Assembly: GCF_000745015.1 (NCBI RefSeq)
Contig: NZ_JQNA01000002.1
Location: forward strand, 806,001 to 870,000
Source: Burkholderia sp. 9120
Lineage (GTDB): Bacteria; Pseudomonadota; Gammaproteobacteria; Burkholderiales; Burkholderiaceae
DNA length: 64,000 nucleotides
Direction of reading: 5' to 3'
The notes under the pieces are model-generated. The model was not told the origin of the DNA. It did not search any database and saw only the letters and a list, made by a program, of their open reading frames with translations. Position numbers and translations under genes: made by a program. Below are positions 8,640 to 18,760 of this stretch, piece by piece; positions within the stretch are counted from its first letter, which is position 1, and every line of letters begins with the position of its first letter.

Positions 8640-10586
8640 CTACTTCGAAGTTGAAGTTGAACTTGCCACCTTGGCCACATGGGTCACCTTGACCACCAGC
8701 TCGGCGGCGAGGTCCCGCTCGATCCGCACGAGGTCGTCTTTCATGGCGGCGAATTCATCGGCGGTACACATCTGATGATCGAAGGCGGCTCGCAGTTGCC
8801 GCCGGACCTGCAGCACGCGCGTCGATGGATCGAAAATATAGCGGGACGTGAACGTTAAAAACCGGTCCTGCACCGACGTATCGACCGGCAAATCCGTCAC
8901 GCGGACAAAGCGCGGCAACCTCATTTCCAGCGTCTCGTCAAACGCGCCACCCAGACAGGCCCACGGTTGCGTTCTCGCCGGCTCCGCCAGCCACGCCTGC
9001 ACCTGCGAACTCATTCCGCCCGACAGACTCGTCAACGCCGGCACCGCCGTGGTGCCGTCCGACCAGACGAAGTGCGCCACACTGCCCTGCATCGATGTGG
9101 CGAACGGTCCATGCGTGGCGCTGACGTCGTCCGTGCGTAGCTGGGCCGTGCCGTGCAGGCCCGTCATCAACAGCCGGTTCGCGGCGATCAGTTGCGTGCG
9201 CTGCCGCGTCGCTCGCCGGAACGTGTTGCGTTCGAGTTCCGCCGTGTACCCCGTGTCTTCGACGCGGTACGCGTAGTTCGCCGAGCCTTGTTCGTCGACG
9301 TCGATCTGCAGACGCGCGCGGCGCTCGCGCGCCTGCGTGGCCGGCGTGCGCGACAGCACGCCGTCGTCGACCAGCAGCACCGGCCGGTCCATCACGCTCG
9401 GCGGCAGATAACCGAACGCCACACCGCCCGCCGTCGTATCCGCATACAACGTCAGCTCGGGGATCCACACGATCGCGTGATTGATCGCGCTGCTGCCGTA
9501 GCCGGGCACGGCCGGCAAGCTGTAGTACGGCCCGAGGTTGAGCAGCACCGCCTCGCTGCGAATACCGACCGCCGCCAGCAACGCGCTGTACAGCGCGACG
9601 TGATCCTTGCAGTCGCCGTAACGGTTATGCAGGATGTCGATCGCCTTGTGCGGAATCGCCGCCGTCTCGCCGAGAAACAACGCGACGTAGCGGATATTCA
9701 GGCGCATCCAGTCGTAAAGAATGCGGGCTTTGTCGCGCGGATCGGCGCTGCCAGCGGTCAGCTGCTGCGCCAGCCGGACGATCGCGGGATCGCTCATGGT
9801 GGCGTCGGCGGCGGGCCCGCGATAGCGCGCCGCGAAACTCGCGAAGTCCGGCACCGTCGACACCATCAGCCGGTCGCCCCAGTTCGCGTAACCCACCGCA
9901 CCGGCTTCGAGCGGCGCGTAAGGCCCGTGCCGGTAGTCGAATTCGTAGCGGGTGCGGCCGTTGGCCGTGACCGGCGGCAACGCGGTGTAGCCGCGCGCGT
10001 CGGCGTAAAGCGGCACGTCGGCGGGCAGGTCGAAGATCAGGCGTTGCAGGTCGACGGGGTCGCGCGTCGGCTCGACCAGATAGGCGAACGTGCCGGCCTG
10101 CAAAGGTTTCGTGCGGGTCTTGCGAAACGCCAGATGCACGCGCGAGCCGGGCTCCACGCCGGGGAAAATCACCGTGCGCAACACGCCGTCCTCGAAACTC
10201 GGCGCGCCGGCCGAGCGCGGCTCCTGCACGTCGCGGATCGCTTCCGGGCCGACCGGATGCGCGACGCCGTTCGGGTCGAGCGTTTCGGCGGCCAGCAATT
10301 GCACCTGCTCGATGTCCTTGTTGAACCACACATAGCGTTGCGCGATGTCGTCGACGCCGCTCGTCGTATTGGCGTGCAGAATCGTGTCGTCGTGCTCTTC
10401 GATGGAGCCGTCTTTCTGGATCGTGAACAGGTGGACGTCGCTCTCCATCGTGGAGGGCGCGCGATCGTCGGCGGATGAAGCGGTCTCGTCGGCAAAGGCG
10501 CTGACCATGCACGCGCCGCCTAACGTCAACGTGGCGGCGACGTGAAGACAAACGACGCGGCGCCTGAAGACCCGACCGGCCGTCAC
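8640..10586 (-). CDS. DUF3857 / transglutaminase-like exported protein
   Basis: A 648-residue protein with an N-terminal signal peptide (about residues 1-32, ending VSAFADE). An N-terminal beta-rich region (about 50-240) matches the DUF3857 layout (FPGVEPGSRVHLAFRKTR). A transglutaminase-core domain follows with a likely catalytic triad Cys326 (in NRYGDCKDH), His370 (in INHAIVW) and Asp383 (in YADTT). In this family the fold may act as a protease, amidase or cross-linking enzyme; the actual reaction is unknown. Its start codon overlaps the stop of the upstream gene by four bases (ATGA), so the two are translationally coupled. It probably acts in the periplasm. Confidence 0.8.
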   Translation of the reverse strand: MTAGRVFRRRVVCLHVAATLTLGGACMVSAFADETASSADDRAPSTMESDVHLFTIQKDGSIEEHDDTILHANTTSGVDDIAQRYVWFNKDIEQVQLLAAETLDPNGVAHPVGPEAIRDVQEPRSAGAPSFEDGVLRTVIFPGVEPGSRVHLAFRKTRTKPLQAGTFAYLVEPTRDPVDLQRLIFDLPADVPLYADARGYTALPPVTANGRTRYEFDYRHGPYAPLEAGAVGYANWGDRLMVSTVPDFASFAARYRGPAADATMSDPAIVRLAQQLTAGSADPRDKARILYDWMRLNIRYVALFLGETAAIPHKAIDILHNRYGDCKDHVALYSALLAAVGIRSEAVLLNLGPYYSLPAVPGYGSSAINHAIVWIPELTLYADTTAGGVAFGYLPPSVMDRPVLLVDDGVLSRTPATQARERRARLQIDVDEQGSANYAYRVEDTGYTAELERNTFRRATRQRTQLIAANRLLMTGLHGTAQLRTDDVSATHGPFATSMQGSVAHFVWSDGTTAVPALTSLSGGMSSQVQAWLAEPARTQPWACLGGAFDETLEMRLPRFVRVTDLPVDTSVQDRFLTFTSRYIFDPSTRVLQVRRQLRAAFDHQMCTADEFAAMKDDLVRIERDLAAELVVKVTHVAKVASSTSTSK

Positions 10587-11263
10587 TCGCCCTCGCCGAT
10601 CTGCGCCAGCAACGCCTGCAATCGCTCCACATGCCGAAGCAGCAAATGGCGATGCTTCTCGATCTGCTCCAGCCGCCCCGCAAGATCGGCCTGGATCGGA
10701 TCGTCGAGATCGGCGGCGGCGATCACGTCCTCCACTTTCGCGCGCAAGGCCGTCAGTTCGACCGGCGCGTGACTCAGATGCCGCTCGAAACGCCGCACGT
10801 CCTGAATCGCCAGATCGCGAACCTTGCGTAGATGCAACTGACGCCGATGCGCTTCGGCGTCGATCGTTTCCTCCTCGACGCGTTTGGCCGCCGCCGGCTG
10901 GCCGAAGATCGGTTCCGGCGGCCGCAGCACGGTCTTTTTCCGCACCGGATGCGCGGTGCCGCGAAAGCGCGCGAGCGGCTGTTCGTTGTCGATCGCTTCG
11001 CGCGCGTTGGGCGGAATGTCGTGCTCGTCATGCGGCACGTTCATCCAGCCGTTCGGCAAACCCGTGACCGCTTCGATGCCGCGCACGAATTCCTCGCTGA
11101 ATTCGCGCTGGCCGGACAACATCAGTTTCAGATAGCTGGCGGAGAAGGTCATCATGCGCGCGAGACGGGTCGCCGCGCCGACCTCGCGGGTCAACAGCAC
11201 CAGGTTCGCTCGCCAGACCGGGAGCAGCAATTCGTCGGAATCTTCCATCGCTGGGTCTTCCAT
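10583..11263 (-). CDS. Putative Cro/CI-type DNA-binding protein of unknown role
   Basis: A 226-residue protein. Residues about 10-75 (LTREVGAATRLARMMTFSASYLKLMLSGQREFSEEFVRGIEAVTGLP region) have the helix pattern of a Cro/CI-like helix-turn-helix followed by a GW(M/L) turn. The C-terminal third is a long charged helix with heptad-like Leu (RLEQIEKHRHLLLRHVERL) that could form a coiled coil. It is translated just before, and overlaps, the transglutaminase-like gene. A second Met six residues in (ATG 11248) is an alternative start. It could be a regulator of its neighbour; that is an inference from position only. Confidence 0.6.
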   Translation of the reverse strand: MEDPAMEDSDELLLPVWRANLVLLTREVGAATRLARMMTFSASYLKLMLSGQREFSEEFVRGIEAVTGLPNGWMNVPHDEHDIPPNAREAIDNEQPLARFRGTAHPVRKKTVLRPPEPIFGQPAAAKRVEEETIDAEAHRRQLHLRKVRDLAIQDVRRFERHLSHAPVELTALRAKVEDVIAAADLDDPIQADLAGRLEQIEKHRHLLLRHVERLQALLAQIGEGE

Positions 11264-11575
11264 CTTATGGCCCGATGTAGGGATGCCGCGCTCGCACGCG
11301 TCATCGTTTTGAAAGGGTAGTCGCTGCGCGGCGCGCTGCGCAATCCCTGCGTTACATCGCGCGCCGCGCGGCGTTGCCGAAACTACACGCTACCTCGCGT
11401 CATCGCGCTGCCAACCGCCGCAGCTCTCGGATTGCGGCCAACGCCGTTATTCATTGACCGAAGGATTCATCGCGCGTTCATACGCCCGTCGCGCTCGGTG
11501 TGGCATGCTGACGACTCGCTGCGGCACGCGTCGTGCTGCAGCGATAGCGCCACCACTTGAATTAAGGATTTTGTA
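11264..11575. other. Intergenic region, no gene seen
   Basis: 312 bp between a leftward regulator-like gene and the small rightward His-rich gene. It contains the AAGGA ribosome site of the small gene (11564-11568). I found no convincing longer reading frame and no strong repeats. Confidence 0.4.
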
Positions 11576-11713
11576 ATGAAGAAATTTGTCCTCTCCGTTG
11601 CCGCCGCCGTCGCAGCTTTGAGCGCGATCGCTCCCGCACAGGCTTACGACCACCATCATCCGGTCTGCCACAAGGTACGCGTCCATCATCATTGGGAAAA
11701 ACGCTGCCACTAA
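11576..11713 (+). CDS. Small secreted histidine-rich protein
   Basis: A 45-residue open frame. Residues 1-22 form a clear signal peptide (MKKFVLS, an Ala/Val/Leu core, then APAQA as cleavage site). The mature part is only about 23 residues and contains seven His and two Cys (YDHHHPVCHK and VHHHWEKRCH). AAGGA sits eight bases before the ATG, and a strong terminator follows 38 bp after the stop, so this is a complete one-gene unit. The His/Cys content suggests metal binding in the periplasm; this is an inference. Confidence 0.75.
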   Translation: MKKFVLSVAAAVAALSAIAPAQAYDHHHPVCHKVRVHHHWEKRCH

Positions 11714-11750
11714 CGGCGTCCGGCGCCCCGGCGGCGCACGTGCATCGATG

Positions 11751-11778
11751 AAGCCCCGTCACGAGCGGGGCTTTTTTT
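11751..11778 (+). terminator. Rho-independent terminator after small His-rich gene
   Basis: Stem AAGCCCCG (11751-11758), a seven-base loop, CGGGGCTT (11766-11773), then a continuous T-run to 11778. The following 226 bp up to the end of hutG hold no gene that I can support. Confidence 0.9.
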
Positions 11779-12004
11779 ATGCCGCGGAATCGGTGACAGC
11801 GGGGAATCAGCGTGGACGCAGCCGCGACGCGCCATCGGCGACGCCCTATACGTTCTGCGCGAAAACGGCAGCATGCAATCACGGACACATGCTGTTACAC
11901 CTTGACGGTGTGAGCCGACGCGGACATGACGGCGACGCAAGGCGTCCCGTCATGAACCGCGTGGAAGCGGAAGAGGTGTTTGAATCGTCGGCGCGACGCG
12001 GGGG

Positions 12005-12817
12005 TCAGGCCGCCTTGACGTGGTTCAGCGCGGTGGTCACGAGTGCTTCGAGCAAGGGCTCGATCTTCGTGGCGAGCGTTTCGTCATACGCGTACGGCAG
12101 GTGCTCTTCCATATACGTGATCTGCGACAGCTCGAGCTGCACCGCGTGCACGCCTTGCGATGGCTGCCCATACTGACGCGTGATATAGCCGCCCTTGAAG
12201 CGTCCATTCGCGATCGCCGAATAGCCGCCATGCCGCTCGACCACGGCGGCCAGTTCCTCGGCCAATCCCGCCACCGCGCTCGCGCCGTTCGAGGAGCCGA
12301 AATTGAAATCCGGCAAGCGTCCTTCGAAGAAACGCGGCACGTGCGAGCGGATCGAATGCGCTTCCCACAACAGCGCCTTGCCGTGCTCCGCTTTCAGCGC
12401 GGCCAGTTCGTTCGTCAGCGCGTCGTGATACGGCTGCCAGTAAGCGTCGCGACGACGGGCGATTTCGGCGTCGGTGGGCAGATGGCCGTCGAGATACAAC
12501 GGCTCCTTGTCGAAGGTATCGACGGGCAGCAGGCCAGTCGTGTCCTGGCCCGGGTACAGGTTCGCGCCGTCGGGCGGACGGTTCAGATCGATCACGTAGC
12601 GCGCGTACGTCGGCGCGAGAATCGACGCGCCCATGCGCTTCGCGAACGCATACAGACGGTCCAGATGCCAATCGCAATCGTCGGTGCGTTGCGCGACCGG
12701 CGTCATCGTCGCGGCGATATCGGCCGGGATTTGCGTGCCCATATGCGGGATCGAGATCAGCAACGGCAAACTGCCCCGATGCAGCGATACAACCGGCGGA
12801 GTGTTCAATGCAGTCAT
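12005..12817 (-). CDS. hutG: N-formylglutamate deformylase
   Basis: Hydrolyses N-formyl-glutamate to glutamate and formate, the last step of the five-step histidine pathway. The 270-residue protein has the family pattern: SIPHMGTQIP near the start (metal-binding His), DCDWHLDRLY, ARYVIDLNRPPDGANLYPGQ, LLWEAHSIRSHVPRFFEG and GGYITRQYGQP. ATG 12817 was chosen because the homologous region begins there; the longer open frame upstream is a shadow of hutF. It is the last gene of the leftward hut operon, 46 bp after hutF. Confidence 0.95.
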   Translation of the reverse strand: MTALNTPPVVSLHRGSLPLLISIPHMGTQIPADIAATMTPVAQRTDDCDWHLDRLYAFAKRMGASILAPTYARYVIDLNRPPDGANLYPGQDTTGLLPVDTFDKEPLYLDGHLPTDAEIARRRDAYWQPYHDALTNELAALKAEHGKALLWEAHSIRSHVPRFFEGRLPDFNFGSSNGASAVAGLAEELAAVVERHGGYSAIANGRFKGGYITRQYGQPSQGVHAVQLELSQITYMEEHLPYAYDETLATKIEPLLEALVTTALNHVKAA

Positions 12818-12863
12818 GTCAGTCCGGAATCGATGAGAGGGATGAGTCGCGACGGTGCGCCGC

Positions 12864-14261
12864 TCATTTGAGCAGATCGGCGAGCGCCACGCGATAGCGC
12901 GCGTAAGCGCCCTCTTCGTCGCGATGCCGGCGGTTCTCGACCACCTGGACGCCGCCCGCGTAGACGTCGCGCACCGGCGTCTCGCCATGCTCGCAGAATA
13001 CAACGCCCGACAGCCACGCGCTCGGCGCATGTTCGGCGATGCTCGCATGGTCCGCGTCGAGCACCAGCCAGTCCGCGCGTCGGCCTGCCTGCAGCGCGCC
13101 GACGGCGCGGCCGGTGGCGTGCGCGCCGCCGTCGAGCGCGGCATCGAACAGACGGTCTGCCACATGCGTGGACTGCGCCGACGCCAGCACGTTGCGTTGC
13201 CGGCGCGTCAAACGCTGGCCGTATTCGAGCAGGCGCAATTCCGCGCGCCAGTCGACGCCGATATGACTGTCCGAGCCGATGCCGATGCGGCCTTGCGCAT
13301 CCAGATATTCCTGCGCGGGGAACAGACCATCGCCGAGATTTGCTTCGGTGGTCAGACACAAACCGGCTACCGCACCGCTTTTCGCAAGTGCCAGCGTTTC
13401 GTTTGCGTCGACATGCGTCGCGTGCACGAGGCACCAGCGGCTGTCGACGTCGAAGCGATCCAGCAACCATTGCACCGGACGCGCGCCTTCGGTTTCGACG
13501 CACGCGTCGACTTCGGCGGTCTGTTCGGCGATATGGATATGAACCGGCGCGTTGGCATCGATGCCGCCTAGTAGCGTACGCAACGATTCCGCCGAGACCG
13601 CGCGCAACGAATGCGGCGCCACGCCATAGCGCAACGCGGCGCTTTCAGGACGCGCCGCGCGCAACGTGCCGAGCAGATCGAGCAGACTCTCCGGCGTATT
13701 GATGAAGCGCTGCTGATCGTCGCGCGGCGCACGCGAGCCGAAGCCGCTGTACTGATAGAGCACCGGCAGCATCGTCATGCCGATACCGCTCGTCGACGCT
13801 GCATCCACCACGCGTTGCGCGAGCTCAGCCTGATTCGCGTAGCGGCTGCCGTCCGGCGTGTGATGCACGTAGTGGAACTCGCACACCGACGTATAACCCG
13901 CCTTCAGCATTTCGATGTACAGCCATTGCGCGACCGCGGCGAGGCCTTCCGGCGTGATGCGTGCGGCGAAGCGGTACATCAGGTCGCGCCAGCTCCAGAA
14001 GTTGTCAGTGGCGCCTGTGCCAGATGAGGCGCGATATTCGGTGAGGCCGGCCATCGCGCGCTGGAATGCATGCGAATGAAGGTTCGGCATGCCGGGCAGC
14101 ACGGGACCAGCGGCTTTCCGCACGCCGGCAGGTACCGCAGAAGTATCTGGCGTAACCGCCGTCAGCGTGCCGCTTGCGTCCCACTCGAGCAACACGTTGC
14201 GGCGCCAACCATCGGGCAGGTACGCGTGCTCGGCGAACAGCGATTGATCTAGTTGTGTCAT
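12864..14261 (-). CDS. hutF: Formimidoylglutamate deiminase
   Basis: Removes ammonia from N-formimidoyl-glutamate to give N-formyl-glutamate, the substrate of HutG. The 465-residue protein is an amidohydrolase-superfamily enzyme. It has the metal-binding HSHAFQRAMAGLTEYR near residue 61, a FHYVHH segment, HIHIAEQ, and the metal-site GIGSDSHIGVDW near residue 325. HutF together with HutG shows that this organism uses the formylglutamate route rather than one-step formimidoylglutamase. It lies 15 bp after hutI, so it is co-transcribed. Confidence 0.96.
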   Translation of the reverse strand: MTQLDQSLFAEHAYLPDGWRRNVLLEWDASGTLTAVTPDTSAVPAGVRKAAGPVLPGMPNLHSHAFQRAMAGLTEYRASSGTGATDNFWSWRDLMYRFAARITPEGLAAVAQWLYIEMLKAGYTSVCEFHYVHHTPDGSRYANQAELAQRVVDAASTSGIGMTMLPVLYQYSGFGSRAPRDDQQRFINTPESLLDLLGTLRAARPESAALRYGVAPHSLRAVSAESLRTLLGGIDANAPVHIHIAEQTAEVDACVETEGARPVQWLLDRFDVDSRWCLVHATHVDANETLALAKSGAVAGLCLTTEANLGDGLFPAQEYLDAQGRIGIGSDSHIGVDWRAELRLLEYGQRLTRRQRNVLASAQSTHVADRLFDAALDGGAHATGRAVGALQAGRRADWLVLDADHASIAEHAPSAWLSGVVFCEHGETPVRDVYAGGVQVVENRRHRDEEGAYARYRVALADLLK

Positions 14262-14276
14262 CTCTCAGGCCCTGGC

Positions 14277-15494
14277 TCAATTCACGCGCGTATAAACCGT
14301 CTCGCCCGCGCGCACGACTCGCGCGCACAACGGACGTCCAATCCAGTAAGCCAGCTCGGCCAGCGAGTCAACCGACCACACCGCGAAATCCGCCGCGCGT
14401 CCCACGGCCAGCGAACCGTGCGTGTCCGCTTTGCCGAGCGCTTGGGCCGCATGCGACGTCACGCCTTGCAGCACCTCGGGCACCGTCATACGGAACAGCG
14501 TGGTCGCCATGTTCATCATCAGCAACAGCGACGTGGTGGGCGACGTGCCCGGATTGCTGTCGGTCGAAATCGCGATCGGCACCTGATAGCGCCGCAGCAA
14601 ATCGAGCGGCGGCAGTTGCGTCTCGCGAATGAAGTAGTACGCGCCCGGCAGCAACACGGCGACCGTGCCGGATGCTTTCATCGCGGCAACGCCGGCTTCG
14701 TCGAGAAATTCGAGGTGATCCGCGGACAGCGCGTGATGCTGCGCGGCCAATGCCGTGCCGCCGCCGTTCGACAACTGCTCGGCATGCATCTTCACCGGTA
14801 GCTTGTGACGCTCCGCGGCGTTGAAAACACGCTCGCTTTGTTCCAGCGAAAAACCGATGCGCTCGCAGAATACGTCGACCGCGTCGACGAGACCTTCGTC
14901 GGCCAGCGCGGGCAGCATCGTGTTGCAGACTTCGTCGATATACGCGTCGGCGCGGCCCGCGAATTCCAGCGGCAACGCGTGCGCGCCGAGAAACGTCGTA
15001 TAGACCGTCACCGGATAGCGCTCGCCCAACTGACGCGCGACGCGCAGCATCTTGCGTTCGCTGGCGAGGTCGAGGCCGTAGCCGGATTTGATTTCGATCG
15101 TCGTCACGCCTTCGGCGAGCAGCGGTTCGAGCCGCGCGGCCGACTGTGCGAATAGCGACGCTTCGTCGGCGGCACGCGTGGCGCGCACCGTCGAGACGAT
15201 GCCACCGCCCTGCCGCGCGATTTCTTCATAGCTGACGCCCGCGAGCCGCTGCGCGAATTCGTCCGCGCGCTGGCCGCCGTACACCAGATGCGTATGGCAA
15301 TCGACCAGACCGGGCGTAACCCAGGCGCCGTGCAGATCTTCGCGCGGCCAGCTAGCGTAATGCGGGAGGAGTTCGGAGGCTGCGCCGAGCCAGACGATCT
15401 GGCCGTCTTCGACGGCGATCGCGGCGTCGGCCAGCGTGTGGTGGGGATCGCCCTGCGGGCACAGTTTCAGGTGATGCCAGACGGTTTGCTTCAT
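14277..15494 (-). CDS. hutI: Imidazolonepropionase
   Basis: Opens the ring of imidazolone-5-propionate to give formimidoyl-glutamate. The 405-residue amidohydrolase has [17 protein letters not shown] (metal His pair) near residue 70, [10 protein letters not shown] near 137, [12 protein letters not shown] near 240 and [12 protein letters not shown] near 316, all typical of HutI. ATG 15494 matches the family N-terminus; the open frame continues upstream only as a shadow. It sits 85 bp after hutD. Confidence 0.97.
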   Translation of the reverse strand: MKQTVWHHLKLCPQGDPHHTLADAAIAVEDGQIVWLGAASELLPHYASWPREDLHGAWVTPGLVDCHTHLVYGGQRADEFAQRLAGVSYEEIARQGGGIVSTVRATRAADEASLFAQSAARLEPLLAEGVTTIEIKSGYGLDLASERKMLRVARQLGERYPVTVYTTFLGAHALPLEFAGRADAYIDEVCNTMLPALADEGLVDAVDVFCERIGFSLEQSERVFNAAERHKLPVKMHAEQLSNGGGTALAAQHHALSADHLEFLDEAGVAAMKASGTVAVLLPGAYYFIRETQLPPLDLLRRYQVPIAISTDSNPGTSPTTSLLLMMNMATTLFRMTVPEVLQGVTSHAAQALGKADTHGSLAVGRAADFAVWSVDSLAELAYWIGRPLCARVVRAGETVYTRVN

Positions 15495-15579
15495 CGCGTG
15501 CTCGTTGCAGCTCGTTGCGTGTCTGTGGTGGTTCGCGTGCGCGCGCCTTGATATCGCGACGCGGGCACGCGAAGCGTCG

Positions 15580-16242
15580 TCATCGTTCGTAGTGAAGGCG
15601 GATTGCGAGCAACGCGCCCGCGCCTTGAACCGCGCAGTGCAGCGCGTCCGGCGCGTTGATGCGCAGCGTGTCGCCGGTGGCGAGCGGCTGCGCGGCCGCG
15701 TCGCCGAGGCTGACCGATACGGCGCCCTCGGCGCAGTACAACAGCACGACGTCGGCGGATAAAGCGTGTTGCGTCGCGTCGCGCCAAACCTCGACTTCGC
15801 CGCGCGCCGCGCCACGTCGTACCATCAAGTTAAAGTCGCGCGTGGCGCCGTCGACGAGGCGCGCGTCGATCGGCGTCTCGCCGGCAAAGCGCGCAATGTC
15901 GAGCGGCTGCGTCAACGCGTGCGTTTTCACGACGTTCGCAAGACCGCTCAACGCAGCTTCGCTCGCCGGCGCATTCTCCGGCGCAAGCGTTTCATCGAGC
16001 AACATCCCCGCGCCGGACAACAGCACGAGCGTGCGATCGATGCCCGCAAAACGCGAGAACGGTCCCGCTTGCGCGACATCCGCAATGCTCACGCGCCACA
16101 CGAAACTATCGAGTCCCGCCTGCTCGGGCACTGCCGCCACTTCGCGCGTGACGCCGCCGCCGTTCTTCCACGGCGCCGCCACGAGGTCGGCGCCGCGAAT
16201 CAGCGTGACGCTGGCCATATTGCCGACGTCCGCCATGTTCAA
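15580..16242 (-). CDS. hutD: HutD family protein
   Basis: A 220-residue cupin-like HutD-family protein, commonly found in hut operons and proposed to help control pathway flux, though no catalytic role is established. The diagnostic opening [25 protein letters not shown] is present (residues 12-36), followed by [22 protein letters not shown]. Its start overlaps the hutU stop by four bases, which points to translational coupling. Alternative starts are Met3 and Met9 in the first ten residues; the last is closest to the conserved part. Confidence 0.9.
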   Translation of the reverse strand: MNMADVGNMASVTLIRGADLVAAPWKNGGGVTREVAAVPEQAGLDSFVWRVSIADVAQAGPFSRFAGIDRTLVLLSGAGMLLDETLAPENAPASEAALSGLANVVKTHALTQPLDIARFAGETPIDARLVDGATRDFNLMVRRGAARGEVEVWRDATQHALSADVVLLYCAEGAVSVSLGDAAAQPLATGDTLRINAPDALHCAVQGAGALLAIRLHYER

Positions 16243-17927
16243 CGGCCCAGCATCGGCAGATGCAGACCCGCCTCGCGCGCGGTTTCCTGCGCGAGTTCAT
16301 AACCCGCATCCGCGTGACGCATCACGCCGGTCGCCGGATCGTTGAACAACACGCGGCCGAGGCGTTCCTTCGCGGCATCCGTGCCGTCCGCGACGATCAC
16401 CACACCCGAGTGCTGGCTGAAGCCCATACCGACGCCGCCGCCGTGATGCAGCGAGACCCACGACGCGCCGCCCGCCGTATTCAGCAGCGCGTTGAGCAAC
16501 GGCCAGTCGCTGACCGCATCGGAGCCGTCCTTCATCGATTCGGTTTCGCGATTCGGGCTCGCCACCGAACCCGTGTCGAGGTGATCGCGACCGATCACGA
16601 TCGGCGCTTTCAGCTCGCCGGTCCTGACCATCTCGTTGAACGCCTGACCGAGGCGATAACGATCCTTCACGCCGACCCAGCAGATCCGCGCCGGCAGACC
16701 CTGGAACGCGATCCGTTCACGCGCCATGTCGAGCCAGTTGTGCAGATGCGGATCGTCGGGGATCAATTCCTTGACCTTCGCGTCGGTCTTGTAGATATCT
16801 TCGGGATCACCCGACAGCGCGACCCAACGGAACGGGCCCTTGCCTTCGCAGAACAGCGGGCGGATATACGCCGGCACGAAGCCCGGGAAATCGAATGCGT
16901 TTTCCACGCCCATTTCCAGCGCCATCTGGCGGATGTTGTTGCCGTAGTCGAGCGTGGCCGCGCCGCGTTCCTGCAGCGTGAGCATGGCTTGCACCTGCCT
17001 GGCCATGGACTGCTTGGCCGGCGTGATGATGCTGTCCGGCGCGGTCTTCATGCGTTCGCGCCAATCTTCCACGCTCCAGCCTTGCGGCAGATAGCCGTGA
17101 ATCGGATCGTGCGCGCTGGTCTGATCGGTCACGCAGTCCGGCGTGATGCCGCGTGCCACGCATTCGGCGAACACGTCGACCGCATTGCCCACCAGACCGA
17201 TCGACACCGGCTTGCCGGCCTGCTTCGCTTCCTCCAGCATGGCGAGCGCTTCGTCGAGCGTCTGCGCTTTTTTATCGACGTAGCGCGTCTTCAGACGGAA
17301 GTCGATGCGCGTCTCGTCGCATTCCACCGCGATCATCGAGAAGCCCGCCATCGTGGCCGCGAGCGGCTGCGCGCCGCCCATACCGCCGAGACCGCCGGTC
17401 AGAATCCAGCGGCCTTTCGGGTCGCCGTTGAAATGCTGGTTCGCCACCGAGAAGAAGGTCTCGTAGGTGCCCTGCACGATCCCCTGGCTGCCGATATAGA
17501 TCCAGCTGCCCGCCGTCATCTGCCCGTACATCATCAGGCCCTTGCGGTCGAGTTCGTGGAAGTGTTCCCACGTCGCCCAATGCGGCACCAGATTCGAATT
17601 CGCCAGCAGCACGCGCGGCGCGTCGGCATGCGTGCGGAACACGCCGACCGGCTTGCCCGACTGGATCAGCAGCGTTTCGTCTTCATTCAGGTCTTTCAGC
17701 GACGCGAGGATCTGATCGAAACAATCCCAGTTGCGCGCGGCCCGGCCAATACCGCCGTACACGACCAGCGCATGCGGATGCTCGGCGACTTCCGGGTCCA
17801 GGTTGTTCTGGATCATCCGGTACGCGGCTTCCGCGATCCAGGTCTTGCAGGTCTTTTCCGCGCCGCGCGGTGCGCGGATGGTACGGGTGGGATCGAGACG
17901 CGGGTCGATGTGCTTCGGGTTGTTCAT
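16239..17927 (-). CDS. hutU: Urocanate hydratase
   Basis: Adds water to urocanate to give imidazolone propionate, using bound NAD+. The 562-residue protein is of usual length. The glycine-rich [18 protein letters not shown] stretch near residue 176 belongs to the NAD-binding region; [15 protein letters not shown]-type motifs ([18 protein letters not shown]) and the C-terminal [16 protein letters not shown] are characteristic. Transcribed after hutC and before hutD, with a four-base overlap to hutD. Confidence 0.98.
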   Translation of the reverse strand: MNNPKHIDPRLDPTRTIRAPRGAEKTCKTWIAEAAYRMIQNNLDPEVAEHPHALVVYGGIGRAARNWDCFDQILASLKDLNEDETLLIQSGKPVGVFRTHADAPRVLLANSNLVPHWATWEHFHELDRKGLMMYGQMTAGSWIYIGSQGIVQGTYETFFSVANQHFNGDPKGRWILTGGLGGMGGAQPLAATMAGFSMIAVECDETRIDFRLKTRYVDKKAQTLDEALAMLEEAKQAGKPVSIGLVGNAVDVFAECVARGITPDCVTDQTSAHDPIHGYLPQGWSVEDWRERMKTAPDSIITPAKQSMARQVQAMLTLQERGAATLDYGNNIRQMALEMGVENAFDFPGFVPAYIRPLFCEGKGPFRWVALSGDPEDIYKTDAKVKELIPDDPHLHNWLDMARERIAFQGLPARICWVGVKDRYRLGQAFNEMVRTGELKAPIVIGRDHLDTGSVASPNRETESMKDGSDAVSDWPLLNALLNTAGGASWVSLHHGGGVGMGFSQHSGVVIVADGTDAAKERLGRVLFNDPATGVMRHADAGYELAQETAREAGLHLPMLGR

Positions 17928-17993
17928 GATGGCCCTCGGAATGCTTGAAGATGGTCGGGAGAGGTTCGGAAACGGAGTCGGGGAAACGGTGAT

Positions 17994-18689
17994 TCAGAAA
18001 TGTCCGGTGAAGCGATAACGGCTGCCGGGATGCCAGAGATTCGCGATCGACGCGACCTGGCTTTGCGACCACGTGCGCCGGTGCAGCACGAGGCACGGTT
18101 CGAGTTCGTCCATGGTCAATAGCTCGCGCGTGTCGGCGTCGGCGGCCAGCGCCTCGATGCGGTACTCGACGCGCTGCAGCGGCGCCACCCGCACGAGATA
18201 CTGGTTCGGCGTGGTGTTGGTGAAGTCCTGCAGCGCGTACTCGGGCGCCACCGCCGGATTGACCCAGCGTTCTTCGAGCTGCACCGGTTCGTCGTTTTCG
18301 AAATGCAGCACGCGCGAATGAAACACCGGACTGCCGGCGCTCACCTGCATCTCTTCGGCGAGCGCGGCGTCGGCAATGCTTGCGCCGATGTGCAGCACGT
18401 TCGCCTGATAGCGATGACCGCGCGCGACGATCTCGTCGGAAATACTGCGGATCGCCACCAGCGTCGATTCGTACTTGGGGCGCGCCACGAAGGTGCCCGA
18501 ACCCTGCACCCGCGTAAGCACCTGCTCCGAGGTCAACTCGCGCAGCGCGCGGTTCACCGTCATGCGCGCTACGCTGAACTCACGCGCGAGTTCGTTTTCC
18601 GACGGCACCTGGTCGCCTTCAGCCCACTCGCCCGCATGAATGCGCGCGAGGATGAAGTCCTTGATGCCCTGATAGGCGGGTGCGTTCAT
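17994..18689 (-). CDS. hutC: Histidine utilisation repressor (GntR/HutC family)
   Basis: Represses the hut operon until urocanate binds. The 231-residue protein has an N-terminal GntR winged helix (PAYQGIKDFILARIHAGEWAEGDQ, then VPSENELAREFSVARMTVNRALREL) and a C-terminal UTRA effector domain (HSRVLHFENDEPVQLEERWVNP). ATG 18689 gives the usual HutC N-terminus; an in-frame ATG at 18725 would add 12 residues and has no ribosome site. Because it lies inside the operon (hutH-hutC-hutU) it is autoregulated. Its likely operators are the TTGTATATACAA-type sites ahead of hutH. Confidence 0.94.
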   Translation of the reverse strand: MNAPAYQGIKDFILARIHAGEWAEGDQVPSENELAREFSVARMTVNRALRELTSEQVLTRVQGSGTFVARPKYESTLVAIRSISDEIVARGHRYQANVLHIGASIADAALAEEMQVSAGSPVFHSRVLHFENDEPVQLEERWVNPAVAPEYALQDFTNTTPNQYLVRVAPLQRVEYRIEALAADADTRELLTMDELEPCLVLHRRTWSQSQVASIANLWHPGSRYRFTGHF

Positions 18690-18760
18690 TAACGTGCTCG
18701 GCTTGAATGCGGGAGTTGAATACATGAGTTGAATACGTGAGTCGGGTGCGTACTTGCAGC

